From Ailurus styani (taxonomy: Eukaryota > Chordata > Mammalia > Carnivora > Ailuridae), in NCBI GenBank assembly GCA_002007465.1, contig LNAC01000754.1, positions 28,544-92,543 of the forward strand: a stretch of DNA of 64,000 nt. The letters are read 5' to 3'. Made by a program: the position numbers and the translations under genes. Each line of letters opens with the position of its first letter. Within the stretch, counting starts at the first letter, position 1. Below the pieces are notes generated by a model, which worked only from the letters and a program-made list of their open reading frames with translations, was not told the DNA's origin and searched no databases. This document shows, in pieces, positions 1-12,569 of this stretch.

Positions 1-164
1 GAGACAGGGCTTGCGCCCGCCCCCGCAGCCTCCCCTCTCAGCGGGCGTGCCCTGTTCTCATCCGCTACCACGTTGTGTAGCTCTCGTGTCTTCCGCACTG
101 GCTCGTAGCCTTAATGGCCCAGGGTAATGCCAGTAATGGCGATGGGAATAGTACGGCCAGCTCT

Positions 165-1110
165 CACTGGTTGCCTGGTGTATGCTAGGTGTCAGGGATG
201 AGGAGGAAACCAAAAATCAGACACGGACCCTGGATTCATGATGCTTACGTTCCAGTGGGGAAGACAAGCCCCCAGTCACTCGAGTCAATGTAAAAATGTC
301 GACTGCGGAAGGTGGCACAGACGGGCGGGTGCGTGGCCCTGGGAGGGGTTGTGAAGGGGCATTTGAATTATTTGGGGAAGTCCATTAAAGGATCCCCTGA
401 AGAGAGCACTGGCTCCAGAATTTCCGTGGCCCAGTGCAGCATGAAAATGCAGCGTCTCTTCTTCCAGATAAGACTTTCGTGATGGTCACAGCAGAGCATT
501 GAGTCAAGCATCTGGGGTCCTTCTGCGAGGGTCTCAGTGTGCTGACTGGTTGTCCTCCCGTCAAGTAGGCCTACAGGGAGCAGGGTTTGTGCTGAGATGG
601 GAGGGCAGGAGAGGACGGGGAGATGGTTCTAGGCAAAGGAAACAGCATGGACAGGGTCTTGGACACACTCAGAAGTCGGAAGGAGGTCACAGGTCTAGAG
701 TGTGGGGGCCGGTGGGGGATGCGACAAGGCCACGGAGGCAGAGAAGGCGACACGCAAGGCCAAGCACAACCCTGAAGCTTTCCGGTTTTCGTTTTATGAG
801 CCACACACAGCTGCTGAATGTTTTAAGCAGGAAGCTAACAAAGTCAGGTTGGGGTTTTGTGAAGTCATGCTGGCCGCACCGTACAAGACAGACAGACAGC
901 AGAGCGCTTGTAGCGGTGGAGTGGAAGGACCGTTGGGAGGGTGTTGTAACCCTCCCAGCGAGAGGGTGGGGATTTCAGTCAGCTCGGTGCTGGTGGACAT
1001 AGGAATGGAAAGTGGAGCAACTTCGCAGGAGACCATTTCCTAGGTGCGCCGTTGGAAGGACATTCACTTAGACGTGGAGCACTTGGAGGACCAGTTGGGT
1101 ATTGCTGTGG
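165..1110 (-). repeat. L2 LINE fossil, minus strand, diverged
   Basis: The order of recognisable landmarks follows reverse-complement L2: a 'gatgcttacgttccagtggg' block near 240, a 'ggaaacagcatgg' block near 640, and a 'gcaggaagctaacaaagtcagg' block near 825, which corresponds to the part of L2 usually read as 'gagtgacatgatctgac'. All are strongly diverged, as expected of an element that stopped moving before placental orders split. Some stretches in between do not align by eye. Open frames here (for example 499-1002) have no domain and are chance frames. Confidence 0.55.
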
Positions 1111-1359
1111 TTGGGCTTTGGTGATGGTGAAATGCGAGAGGAGATTATACATTGGGCTTTGATATGTTGCCTTGGAAACAACTTTGAAAGCTGTCTGTGA
1201 TGATCAGGAGGGGCCGCTGCCTAAGTGGGCGTGGCGCCTCCGGGAGTGGGCTGGGCAGAGGTAGGATGTGGTTAAAACAGGTGAGGTACCAGCACGTGGC
1301 AAGGGTTAGCTCTTTTATCATTTGCAGCCGTCCAGCGAGGGACATACTCCGAAACTCTT

Positions 1360-1480
1360 CGCGCAGAGATTAATTGACTTGTCCAAGGTCACATGATGAG
1401 CAAGTGGAGGAGCTGGGGAACTGGTTTCGGAGTGATTTCAGCCCAGGGCCAAGTTCTTGCCTCCTGCATGGCTTCCCCCA
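1360..1480 (-). repeat. MIR SINE fragment, minus strand
   Basis: The segment carries the reverse-complement MIR core: 'gacttgtccaaggtcacatg' near 1377, followed by 'agctggggaactggttt', which matches the tRNA-related end of MIR read backwards. It is truncated at both ends. The following 80 bases, which include 'cgaataaatgaa', may be an unrelated L2-type tail. Confidence 0.6.
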
Positions 1481-1484
1481 GGTG

Positions 1485-2005
1485 GCTTCCTCCCGGCTTA
1501 CACAGCTCTCTGTACTGAGTAGGTCCTTAGGTATTCCTCATCGAATAAATGAAACAGTTGATGAAAGTAACACATTCCCTTCAGAGTACGACATTTTTGG
1601 ATGAGTTACGCTGGCCCCAAAATATGAGCAAACAGAGATAGAATTTAAATGGTTGACTTCCTGGTTTTATTCGCGGCACTTTTCTCCTTTACTCGTAAGT
1701 ACCATCCCCAAGCCCTGCTGAGGTCTAAGCTTTGCAGGAGGCTTGTCTGAGGACATACAGGTTTCTTTTGGATCAGTCAACTGATGATAGTTGACGCTGT
1801 CTTGATGAAGTTCTTGAGGTGAGTGGTAGAGAATTTGGGCATTTTCGGGCTAAGAGCTGGCTCGGCTGCCGCCACGGTCCCTCTGGCATCACCACGGCCC
1901 TCTTGGCTGCTGTGCCTGAGTGCTGACACCGAATCCTCCCCACGCAGGACTCCCCTTCTTTCAGGGTGAGGAAAACGGACATCTGGAGAGCAGTTGGTCC
2001 GCTAG
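1485..2005. other. Unique sequence, nothing recognised
   Basis: There is no repeat, RNA gene or coding exon that I can support here. Short open frames on both strands lack any known domain. Confidence 0.4.
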
Positions 2006-2009
2006 TCAA

Positions 2010-2235
2010 GAGTTAGCTCGCACGAGTCGGTCTGTTTGCTGTCGCTGCTGCGAGAGGGACTGCAGAGGCCAGACTCGGTCCTCTCACAGGCCAGGGAGCT
2101 GAGGTCCCGAGGGGCCGGCGACCCGCCCACGTCTGGCAAGGGCAGCTCCCACCCACATTTCCGCTTCCGGGTTGGCCAGCGGTCCCTCCTCTGGTCTGGA
2201 AGAGTGAAAACCCTTAGCCGCAAAGCAGATCCTCG
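2010..2235. promoter_or_regulatory. Short CpG-rich patch
   Basis: About 16 CpG dinucleotides occur in roughly 225 bases by hand count, in GC-rich sequence, whereas the flanks are CpG-poor. This is at the lower size limit for a CpG island. No TATA box, initiator or exon could be recognised. It could be an orphan CpG island, a decayed GC-rich repeat, or local GC bias. Confidence 0.3.
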
Positions 2236-2239
2236 GCCT

Positions 2240-5200
2240 GTTTTGGCTCATTCAGCAAGACCGAGCACATCTGGTTGTGCACATGCATTTTTCATCAGTC
2301 ATTCTCCTGGAAATTCCCCGATCACGAATGTGGGCAGTGGATTGAACGGTGTGAATTATGTTTTATTGGGTTGGCTTTTGGTACAACAAGTATTTATTTA
2401 AGGCTTCTTGCTGGACTCCTTGCTATACCCACCCTGGAAATACAGTATTTTATTCTTTCTGCCCTTGATGTTCAAGTGAGACATATTGTTTCCCTTTAGG
2501 ATGCCATTAAAAGTCAATGATGACCTTTACCATGACTAATAGTTTTCATGGGGCTTTAATTGTGAATTTTTTGGGGGGCGGGGGGGAAGGCAGAACAGCA
2601 TCAGTCCACTTCATACGTCCTTTGTACCAGGGAATCAATAAAAACTGCCGCCTTTTGTTGATGCTATAGGAGATTTTATGCCGATGACAAGGGATTTGAT
2701 TTAATATTCTCTTTAAATAAGATCAGCACTGCTGCAGTTATAAACTCTTCGAAAAACTGTCAAGCCCATCAATACAGCATGAAACAAAAAGTTAGCAGCC
2801 TGGTATAAATTAGCATGTGCAGCGTGTCTTTGGGAGGGTGGTAGATATTTATGATGGCATGTGAAAATATATATATATTTCGAGATTTTTTTCTGCTCTT
2901 TCAACCGTGCGTAGGAAATGCAGAGAGAGGAGCATTTCATTACCACCATCTTCCAAACTGCAAACTTTCTTTGCCAGTTAATGATTTTCTGGGGCAATTC
3001 TGAATGTGGTGACATGATATAAACAGGTATTTATGAACTGTGATACAATCCTTAGTGAGTATGGATTTATAGTTAAATGGTGAAGTGGGAATCCAGCCGG
3101 CGATTATTGACAGAGCTTCTAGAATCTATACTTTGTTTGTTTCCATTATTCACACACACTTTCTGTTGGGGCCTGATTATCTATGTCGTCTCTGTTTCCT
3201 AGTTTAGTCGAGAGTTGAGTATGAGACTCTGAAATTCAGGGATTCATGCCGTGTGTGTTTGGGGAAGCAGGACCACTTGCCCCCATATGTGTCCCCAGTG
3301 CTTTGCAATTTTCGTTCCTCTCTAAGTAGGTTGTTCCATCTCTTGTTGGCTTTGTTCTAGGTGAACACGGAACCCAGGTGGGGGCAGAGCAGACTGAACA
3401 GAAGTGACTGGGTTGAGCACATGGGCACAGGTTGTGGCAATTTCAGAGACTTAGCGAGAATCCAGAGGTTTCCTAGAGGAGTCACTGTGGCTCCCGGAGT
3501 AAGGGCGGGCTTCTCCAGAAGGACATGGGGTCGGTGACGATGTCAGACGTGGACGACGTGGATCGTGTGGGTGGAGAAGGGACAGGCCAGAGGCTGAACC
3601 AGACACACCTGAGGTCAGGTCATCCAAACAGAGGGGCGAGTCTAGCGTGCTGGGAAGACGACGGTGCAGCTGCTCACAGCACCGAGGAGTGTGCGGGGGC
3701 CACTACTGTTTTCACGAGGTCCTCTTCTGGAAGAGGTCCGTTCAGAGGTGCCTGCAGCGCCTGACCCCTGGGGTGGAACCACCAGACCGGCGGTTCTTGA
3801 AGAGTGGCGGCGGGTTCAGTCAGAATCCCTTGTAGGGAAGCTGAGGGTCTGAATTTCGAAAAGCTCCCCGGGTGAGTTCCACAGAAACCAGTAAAATTTA
3901 GAACCGCTCCCTTAGGTTGAGGGATTCTTGCCGAGTTAGAACAAGCTTAGATCTCCTTTTTAGTTTTTCCAGAAGAGTTTAGGGTTTGTATCTGGAGAGA
4001 GAGAGATATTCTTTGGCTGGATCTAGAACAGAGATGCTTTACTCCACAGGTCTGTTTGAGAAACATGAAGTGTATGCTTTCTTTAGCTTGTGTTTGATAA
4101 CTCCTAGACCAAGTCTGCCTGCAAGTTAGATGTCCAAAGTTCCCTCATCAGGAATCTCGTACTGAAAAGTTGGCTACCTTCCAGTAAACACACTAGGCTT
4201 CTTCCAGCAGTTGTGTTGAAGGGGTGATCAAAATAGGACCTCTCGGTATTATCCCAGAGGAAGCTCTGCTGGGTTGAAGTGCTGGATCTTCATCATGCTG
4301 AACACTCGGGTGAAAAGTGAAGCAAGCGTGCTGCCCCCAAGACAGATGCGTACTTACTCCATTTGTCACCATCAGAGCGCACTGGTATTCCTCATTTGCA
4401 TGGCTGTTTTCATTAGAATGTTTGGGATCCTCCTTTTAGCCTTAGACCTGCATGTGTGAACCAGTTAGGAGCACCAGTTTTGCAGGGTCCAAAGTGAGAA
4501 GCTTCCTTCTCGTGCGCTCAGGGCCCTTGAACTTGAAAACCCTGCTTTTCTGTTTGGTAGATGTGGCTTTAATCTGGACTGACTAGCAGAGCAACGTGGA
4601 TCAATCTTGTTTTCTTGAGAGTTCTTCATAGGCTTGAGTCACCAGACCACACATCGACTGTCATCTGCCCAAGATTTTGCCATTTTGCAGAAGAGTGTAA
4701 ACGGAGCAAGTCTGCCGGCTCGCTTTCCTGGCTGGGACTTAGCTGCCCGAGTGCTCCTTTCTGGGATTTATTGGTTAATGACTTCCTTTCAGTGAACGTT
4801 TGTAGGATCTTTAGTGTTTGGGTTTTTTTTTTTCCCCTAAAGGGGGAAGGAAATAATTTGGCAGGCTTTTAGTGTTATTTGACTTTTGTTTTTAATCTAG
4901 GGACAGTCCTTCCCCACCCAGACGTTCAGGGATGCTTTCCTTTCCCTTGGCCTCAGCCTCGCCGCCTGAAACGTTCATGTTTTCCCTCCGAGACAGGATA
5001 CCGACCAAGCGCAGGCAGCCAGGTGACAAAGCCGGATCAAAACGCTTTGAATTTTGAAAATGATTCCCCTCTTGGTATTGAGCGCGGTGATAAAAGAGAA
5101 GCAGTTGTCATCCTGAAAACAGACCTGCACACACGGCACAGCCCTTCCAATTAGCACACTTAAGATGCGTGTTAGAAATGATGGGAAGTGGGATGTTACA

Positions 5201-6120
5201 GAGCGAAATGCGGGTAATAGGGCTTTAAATTTTCATGTTTCAGTTGATTTTTTTTCTATTGCAGCTTTAAGGAAATAGTTGCACATTATTGGAGCTCCTA
5301 AGTGTGTCTTAGCATTGCTCTTTCTGTTTATAGTGCTATCTTCCAAAAAACAGAAGTGGTGGGTATAAAAAAGCCTTGTGTCCACTGGATTTCCAAGTAC
5401 AGAAAGAATAATCTATTATTCAGAATTACTATCCAATAACAAGTCAGTTTAGACCATTTTCCAGGTGGTGGCTTTTCTGCCTGCTACCGAGCAACTGGTT
5501 TGACAAAATCCCTGAACTGAAAAACCTGGATTTTTCGTGTTCACTAGATTCAGTCTCAAAGAAGAGTGTGCAGAAAAATTAAAGCCAAATGCCCAGGGTA
5601 AACCAGGGATTTTGTTACATTAGGTATCATATCAAACTTATGTAAATGTGTGATGTACTTATTAGAGTGTGGATGTCTAGCAGGGGGCATGGTATAGAGT
5701 AGTAATAATCGTTGTGGTTGATGTTATTAGTGCTCACCAATATTTCTAGTGCCGCTCTCCTGTGTGCATGGGAGACTTACACTTCCTTTCCCTCTTGAGA
5801 TTCAGTGTGCTAGGCAGTGGCTGGTTCAGCAGCAGCAGTGACTTGTATCACTTTTAGATGGAGCACTTAAGACCCAGTAAAGAGTGCCCTTTCCTTATGC
5901 TATGGGAAACCCGAAAAGGCTTTTATTGAGAGACCGGCATTGTAAGACTCTGTTACCTTGGATCCCTAAGTGACTACAGTGATCACGGCCCCTCTCTCCA
6001 CCAGCCAACCCACGCTAGGCATGTAGAATGAGAGAGAGAGAGAGAACCCTTCGTTGTTTTAAGCTAAGATTTAAGACTTGTTTGTTACTGCAGCATAATC
6101 TGGCCTATCTTGACTGAATC
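2240..6120. other. Unique, AT-leaning sequence, nothing firm
   Basis: No gene, RNA gene or confidently assigned repeat was recognised in these 3.9 kb. Small items are a G-run near 2573-2586 and an (AG)8 run at 6030-6045. Stretches around 3370-3830 are GC-richer and vaguely L2-like but too diverged to call. Open frames are all under 100 codons and lack domains. Confidence 0.4.
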
Positions 6121-6124
6121 AGTA

Positions 6125-6330
6125 ACACCAATAAATGTTAATATTTATTCAGTGCTATGTTCCAGGAACTTAACCTACCTTATATGTATTAATTCATGTG
6201 ATGATCACTAACACTCTGTGGTGAAAGTATTGCTATTATCTGAGTCTTGTAGGAGAGGCTGAGATGTTAAGTCCCTTGCCCAAGATTGCAGTGTTGGTTA
6301 GGAGATGAACTGACATTTGAGTCTAGAAAG
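6125..6330 (-). repeat. MIR SINE, minus strand
   Basis: It reads as a nearly full-length reversed MIR: 'aatatttattcagtgctatg', then a 'tgtattaattcatgtgatga' segment, then 'gttaagtcccttgcccaag', and finally a 'gaactgacatttgagtct' tail that matches the tRNA-related head. Divergence is high but the order is intact. Confidence 0.8.
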
Positions 6331-6334
6331 AATA

Positions 6335-7435
6335 CCCAGTAAATGGTGAATGAATAAATCAAGGTCAGAAGGAGTTCTGTGATTGGTGGGACATATGATG
6401 CTCCATGTGGTATCATTATGGGGGGGTACCAGTTGGCATCGTCTGTCCCAGGACTTTCCAGCTGCCAGTCATTTTGCCATTATGGTCACTTATTTTTAGG
6501 TCTTTTAGCTGAATAGTGTTATGGCTGGCAACACCCTATAAAGATTTTATAAGGCTAGGTGCTCCAAAAGAGCACCTAAGTCACCAGAAAGGAAGACAGT
6601 GACTCCAGGGGTGGAAGAAGGAAACAAGGACTAGAGTTGCCCTAGGGCTGAGGGTTGCCCTTATCAAGACTAGTGTCTGCTGAGCTATGAGCTCAGAGAA
6701 GCCCGATCTCTTGGGGGCACCCCCATGGATGGGATTGCTGCAGTCTCTCCAGGGAGAAGTGGGGGGTGGAATGACTGCTGGTCTGCTCAGCGGTTTATTG
6801 CTTTGGAAAGGCGTGGGGCAATTTTCCTACATTGGCAGAAAGGAGTCACGGTGTGGCAGGGGACCTGCAAGGGGTGTGATTTTGCTCAGTTGTTCTGATG
6901 TGTTCTGGGCAAGGGAAGTAGTTCATCCATTCCACTCCTCTGCCTCCAGCTGGTTTGTTTCAGACACAGCTTTCATAAACACACCTCTTCTTACATCGAG
7001 TTAGCCGAAGGCCTTGGCCAAGGTCCTTTTGGTTATAAGTGACATACCTTCTCAATCTTGCTTAAGTAGAAAAACAGGAATTGGCCTAGGGTCATCTAGG
7101 GAACCCCAAGACTAAGCACTCAGGCAGGCCTCGGGGGGACTGGAACAAGAACCTGAAAGCTCTCTAGAGCCACAGCGCTTTCGATTCTTAGAGCGCCTCT
7201 CTGTTCTTTCAATATGTTCGCTTTCTCCCACTCCACCCCATTAGATTTCTCTGTTGTCGTATGTTCATGGGGAGTCCCGGCCATAATATGGTTCCTGGGC
7301 TTATGGGTCTTTATTTCACATAACTATTAGAGACTGAACATGAGCCCTCATTCCCAGGTCTATAAAGAGAAAATTTGATCCTTGTTGAGTCATGATCTAC
7401 TTGGAGCCCCATAAGTAATGGCGGTGGGATCAAAT
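6335..7435. other. Unique sequence, nothing firm
   Basis: No gene was recognised. The 7020-7090 segment ('ggttataagtgaca', then 'cttaagtagaaaaacaggaa') resembles the end of an old interspersed repeat whose family I cannot name. The 105-codon frame at 6687-7004 has no recognisable domain. Confidence 0.4.
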
Positions 7436-7439
7436 CTGT

Positions 7440-8110
7440 CATGTATTCAGCAACATATGTTGAATGCCTGGGATGTGATAGTCACAGTGTTAAATGGGGG
7501 GACATGAATATGAATAAGGCAATGCCTCTGTCCTTGAGACCCTTCTGCTCTGGAGGGGGATTTGAGACCACAACTCAACCCAGAAGATCCAAGGGAACCC
7601 ATGCCTAACAGTTACAAGGGGTCACATTTTGTTTTAATATGAGGAAAGTTCTAGAGTGCAACGAGCTACTCTTGTAAGATGGCAAACTCTCCCTGATGCT
7701 AATTTTTTTCAATATGAAGTAACTTGATCATTTCTATGGAATGTCATCTATGTAGGATGTCATCTGAAGAAATATATTCTCACCCAGCAAGTTGGATGAG
7801 ATGAACCTTGTTCTGTAATTCTATGATTTTATGATACCCCAAGTGACACAAACTATAAGAACTAGAGAAATCAATGGGGAAGAAATACTCTATGCTAAGA
7901 GTGTTCAGAAAAGGCACTTTGGAGTACTTGGGATGTGAATTTGGCCCTAAAGAAAGGAGAATAGGTGAATAGCTGAAGTATAAGGAATGTATTCCAGGCA
8001 GACACAGGAATGTGTAAGGACACAAGCAGAGAGTGGGGTGGATATGAGAGAAGAGCTGTCTGATGTGGGAAGGTGACTTAAGTTGAATTTCGGGAGGGTG
8101 TTAGAGTGAT
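7440..8110 (-). repeat. L2 LINE fossil, minus strand
   Basis: Landmarks of reversed L2 occur in the right order: a 'gttgaatgcctgggatgtg' start, 'cctctgtccttgagaccctt' near 7530, and 'tgtattccaggcagacacag' near 7988 followed by 'aatgtgtaaggacacaagc'. These correspond to the 3'-UTR and 3' coding end of L2. The middle (7600-7900) aligns poorly and may contain another sequence. Confidence 0.6.
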
Positions 8111-8164
8111 GAGATTAGGAAGTTGGATTGTAGTTATAATACTGTAGAACTAGAGGGCTCTTGT

Positions 8165-8640
8165 AGGCAGATTACTATTTACTGTAACAGAAAACTCAAG
8201 AAAAAGTGGCTTAAGCAGAGGGCATTTTCTTTTACATAAGAGTAAAACTGAGTGGAGCAGTTAAGGAATTGGTTAGCAACTGACGTCAAGGACCAAACCT
8301 CTTTTTTTTTTATTACTTTTTTAAAGATTTTATTTATTTATTAGAGACAGAGTGCAAGTAAGGAGAAGAGCAGAGAGAGGGGGAGAACCAGACCCCCTGC
8401 TAAACAGGGAACCAGACACGGGACTTGATCCCAGGACCCTGGGAACACGAAACCAAGCCGAAGGCGGACTCTCAACCAACTGAGCCACCCAGGCGCTCCA
8501 AGGACCAAACCTCTTTACGTCTTTTTCTTTGATAACCTTAGCATGTTGGCTTGAAGCAAGCCCTCGTTTCCTCACGACCACAGGCTGGGGGTGATGGTTT
8601 TATGCATCACGGAGAGTCCCAGCAAAGCCATGACAGAGCA
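8165..8640. repeat. Old interspersed repeat split by a Can-SINE
   Basis: The flanks of the SINE at 8305-8498 look like two halves of one older repeat. The left half has 'ctgtaacagaaaactcaag' with 'gtggcttaagcag', and the right half has 'accttagcatgttggcttg'. The 18-bp duplication of the junction shows the SINE landed inside it. The family is not identified. Confidence 0.35.
8305..8498 (-). mobile_element. Can-SINE (SINEC), minus strand, with perfect TSD
   Basis: The reversed tRNA-Lys-like head is at the right ('tgagccacccaggcgct' near 8480) and the A-tail, seen as a T-run with 'attttatttatttatt', is at the left. The element is flanked by perfect 18-bp direct repeats (caaggaccaaacctcttt) at 8287-8304 and 8499-8516. 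These prove insertion by target-primed reverse transcription and fix the boundaries. Substitutions relative to the other copies suggest an older member. It is non-coding and depended on L1 proteins to move. Confidence 0.95.
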
Positions 8641-8909
8641 GTTTGAAGGTTTCTTTCTGTGCATCCCATTTCATTTGATGGACCCTTTTTCAAAATGTCC
8701 CCGGGAACCCATCCCCGACTTCCTGTTGGCCATGATTCACCGCATGCCCACGGCTTCGCTTTAGGGGAGATGAGGCAGAGGAAGGCAAACTGCTAGTCAA
8801 GAGGGGGCTGCCTGGGTAGGGGTCGTAGGGTCAGCTGCCAGTCTCCCCTAGGTGGCCTGTGTAGGGCATCTTACAGACCACCTGATTTCTCAGATAATAG
8901 TAATACATA

Positions 8910-9085
8910 ATAACTGTCCTATGTCCAGTATTGATTATATGCCGGGTAGTCTTCAGTGTTCCGTTTTTCCTTTGGACAACGGCCCTGCTAGGTAGGTGGT
9001 ACCGTTCTCATTTACTGATGACAAAACTGAGTGGTATGTGGGTGACTTGGTTCGTTAGTGTCTACAGGGATTCAGTCTTATCGAA
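8910..9085 (-). repeat. MIR SINE, minus strand, diverged
   Basis: Order matches reversed MIR: 'attatatgccgggtagtctt', 'ctaggtaggtggtaccgttc', 'catttactgatgacaaaact' (the reversed 'cattttacagatgagg' block), then a decayed tRNA-related part. Confidence 0.65.
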
Positions 9086-10320
9086 TCATAGTCAAAATCT
9101 CAGGGTTGAGGGAGGCTTTAGGCCAGCATCCCCCCTTCCTCCAAAGGTGCCCACCCCCACCTCCAACATCCCTGCCAAGTGGCTATGAAGCCAACTCTTG
9201 ACTACTTGCAGGGACGGAAGTTTCCTGACTACTGGGCCAGTGTTCTTTCCAGTCTGCGTCCCTGGTAGAGTACAGACCTGTCATAGGACGGAGGAGAACT
9301 CCTGGTTTTCTTCTGTGGCCTCCCCCTCTCCCGAGTCCCAGGGAAGGATCTTTTATAAACGCTGGCTCTGGTACTAGTGATGTCATGGCGGCTGGCATTG
9401 TAGGGCATGCTGAAATCCATTAGTGGGTGTTCAAGACCCCTCATGATTGAAGTGGGGGCCAACATCCTCAAGCCTGAGACTCTGCCAGCTATTGCTATTT
9501 TTTATTTGCTAAATGTTAGTTGAAACAAAGGGCTGTTTTGTTGGGTTTGTGTTTCCCTATGGAAAAGATTACTTTAGGCACATTTTAGAGAATGCTTTTA
9601 AAAAGAATCTTGTGTAAGTTGAAAACATAGGGAAAGAAAGCAAATGTCTTGATGGCTTTTTATTACAATAAAAATTGTAGTGAAAGCTCTCTCAACTTCC
9701 TCCCTCCTTCCATCCTGCTAAACAAACCTTTGTCTGTGGGAGGAGGATTATGTTTAAACAACAGGCACATAGCAGGGGAAATGGCGTTATTTGGGGGGCC
9801 TGATCCTGAAAAGGTCAGCACCAGTGACGTTTCCTGAGCATTTGTTAAAATTGAAGAGGTGCTTTAAGAGTCAGAGTTTGCTATTGGCAGTAATGGGAGT
9901 GGGTTACCCCTAGATCCAATAGGAAAACACTTTGAATCTGTAACATGAGATTTCAAGGAGTGGGAGGGTAGAGAAAGCAAAATTAAAGAAGTGAAAGATT
10001 GTTTTTGGCTTTGTTTTTGGGAAAATGCTTTTAGTGTTCAATTGCTCTCCTCAAATGCCTTTAAATGTGCCTTACCTTTTTTGACTAACAAAAAGAGCCT
10101 TTTATCGAGATGTGCCAATTATGGGACCTATTCCCTCTAAACACTCTCCAGTGAAGTTTGGTGATTGGTGGGTCATTGTGTTGGCACCTGCGGCACCTTT
10201 GATGTCCTAGAGGTCAGAGACTTGGGACTTGTGTCTGGAAGAGATGATGTAGGCAGCCCTCTGGTGATCAGAGCCCTGACTGTTTCTTCCATGGTGCCGA
10301 AAACAGGCAAGGAAAGGACA
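9086..10320. other. Unique sequence, nothing firm
   Basis: The first 60 bases ('aatctcagggttgagggagg') resemble a CR1/L3-type motif but are too short to call. Nothing else was recognised. Open frames are short and domain-free. Confidence 0.35.
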
Positions 10321-10324
10321 GGTC

Positions 10325-10622
10325 TAGACCTGCAGTGCCAAATACGGTAGCCACGAGCCACTATGCTCTTTGTCCCTTGAAATGTGGCAAATTGAAGTGT
10401 GCTGTAAGTTGTAAAATGCACACCAAAAGTTAGTCAAGAGAGAAGGCAAAATATCTCGATACTCGTTTATTTTGATGGCACGCTGAAATGAGAGGGTGAT
10501 CTATTGGGTTAAACAAAATATGCTATTAAAACTGTTACTTCCCTGTTTTTCTTTACCTTTTCTTGTGAGCACTAGAAAATTTCGAGTTCTTGCCATGGCT
10601 CATTTTTCTACTGGACAGCCGC
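10325..10622. repeat. hAT-type non-autonomous DNA transposon fossil
   Basis: The left end reads 'gtgccaaatacggtagccac', then 'gaaatgtggcaaattgaagt' and 'tgtaaaatgcacacc'. The right end contains 'gcactagaaaatttcgagtt' and 'ttttctactggacagc'. This matches the recalled layout of an abundant mammalian hAT element whose ends read 'cagtgctgtccaatag'. The exact family is not assigned. Confidence 0.45.
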
Positions 10623-10624
10623 CA

Positions 10625-12565
10625 CCGAGGTCCGTGTGCACATGGTGGCCCACTGCCTGGTTTTCTGAGTCCAACGTGGCCCACAGCCACGGCCATCTGT
10701 GTTCATGTTGTCTGGGGCTGCGCGCGTGCAGCCGTGGCAGAGAGGACGAGCTGCGACGGGGACTGCGTTGCTCACAGAGCATAAGATACTTATCATCTGG
10801 ATCTTGACAGAAAGAGGTGGCTGAAGTCTGGTTGGAAGGATCCCGGAAGACATGGCAGGACCTGAGAGCCCCCGGGGAGGCCCTCCTACTGGCTCCGTGA
10901 CTCAGCCCCATAGGCGAGGAGAGCGAACCCGGGGTCTCCCTGCTGTTTGGAGGCGCTTCAGGCATGGGCCCCCTTTTACCTCCAGCCTCTGCTGCCTGAA
11001 CACGTTGCCAACCTCAACCCTACCCCCGTGTTAGGCAAAGTCTGGAGAGGGTGAATGTCGAGCCAGAAAATCGACTGGGGATGGAGGGCAGGGTTGGGAC
11101 TCTTCACCATCCAGCGGAGGAGCGTGGAAGCCTCGCTGACTCCAGCGTTTCTCAGTGTCTTCCATTAGATGCAGAGCGATGGCTGGTCAGTAGGGACGAC
11201 TTTATGATGGGACTTCGGAGGCTCACGGACCTCTGAGCAGCCCCAGTGTACTTTACCAGCTGGGGATCCAAAAGCCATTTAGACCTAAGAACTGCATCAG
11301 TAAGGAGCTGTCTCCAGGGGGTGTGTAATCTTAACACGTTGTCAGCAGACACCTTGAGCTGGCTAAGCGTATGCCTTGGAGAAGGGTCAAGACTGGGAAG
11401 GAGAGACGGAACCTAAGGGCGGATGGCGCAAGCGGCCAGAGTTGACCTTACTCACATCACAGTCTTCTCCCGAGGCCGCCCTGTGAGCAAGGGCCATGGG
11501 AGGGTAACAGAGTCTTTGTTACAGAGGGCAGATCGGCCCGATGCTGCCTTAAAAAGCCCTCTTCGCTTTCTTCCCCCCCCTCCCCCCAAGTAAGTGCATT
11601 TCCTAGAACAAGACCCTGCATCTGAACCAGGCTCACCACAAATTTTGGGTGGTACTAACGCCTCCCAGCACAGAGTAAAATGTGTTGCAGTGAATGGAGT
11701 TACAGTATTCAGAATGAATTACAGGACGTTAGGCCCGTGATTTACCACCTAGAGTAAACAGGGCTTCACACATGGTGTATTTCTGCTGTGCTGGTTAGTT
11801 ATGAACTGCAAAAAGGGGGAAATTCATTTAGAAGACGTGCCCATTTTTTATGAGGTAAGGCCGCCTGGAGATGCATGGCATTTTAAAGCAAACAAATTCC
11901 TGGGAGAGCCTGAGCTTACCACCCAGAAATGTGGCAAGGAATAAAAACATTTACACCAGTTTAATATGAATGGTTGAAAAAAATATCTATTGCACATTGA
12001 ACATGATATATGAAACCATAACCTACTCTGGTGTAGTAAGCCAGAGAACCATTCACCTAACAGATTACTATTCGAGTTGACATTATTCTGCATCTTTTCG
12101 ATCTTCTCTTGCCAAGTGCTGGAGACTGTCAGAGAAAGCCCGCCAGATACATAGGCGCTGTTGGCTTGGGGGTTGAGAGCTCATAAGATTCTTGAAGGCA
12201 GAGGTTACCCAGTGACCCCCGTGCTGCAAACTACAGTGGAAATCAAAGGCTGACAGCCCACATAAACAGGCTGCGTGTGGAACGTCAAAGTCAAGACAAA
12301 TAGAGATGGGACTTTCTCTGTCTCCTGCTCCCTCTCCAGCCTATAAAATGGCGCTTATTTCCTATCTTCCAGTAGAAGAAAAAGTGCCAGGTGGCTTTGG
12401 GGGGCCTCAGAAGTGATTCTGGGTTCATTCTTATAACATGGATGGGATTTGACCTCCTCAAAAATTAAGGGGTTGGGTGTTGCTTAATCTGACCGTGATG
12501 TATCTGCCACAGGTTAGTTGCTGAAGCTAGAAGCAATCTTAGGAGACTTTTTTGGTGTCACTCTT
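10625..12565. other. Unique sequence with GC-rich start, no gene
   Basis: The first 400 bases (10625-11000) are GC-rich with a modest number of CpGs, including 'ctgcgcgcgtgc' near 10718. Open frames occur there on both strands, up to 121 codons, but overlap one another and show no known domain. From 11000 on the sequence is ordinary unique DNA, with a C-run near 11571-11587. Confidence 0.35.
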
Positions 12566-12569
12566 TGTT

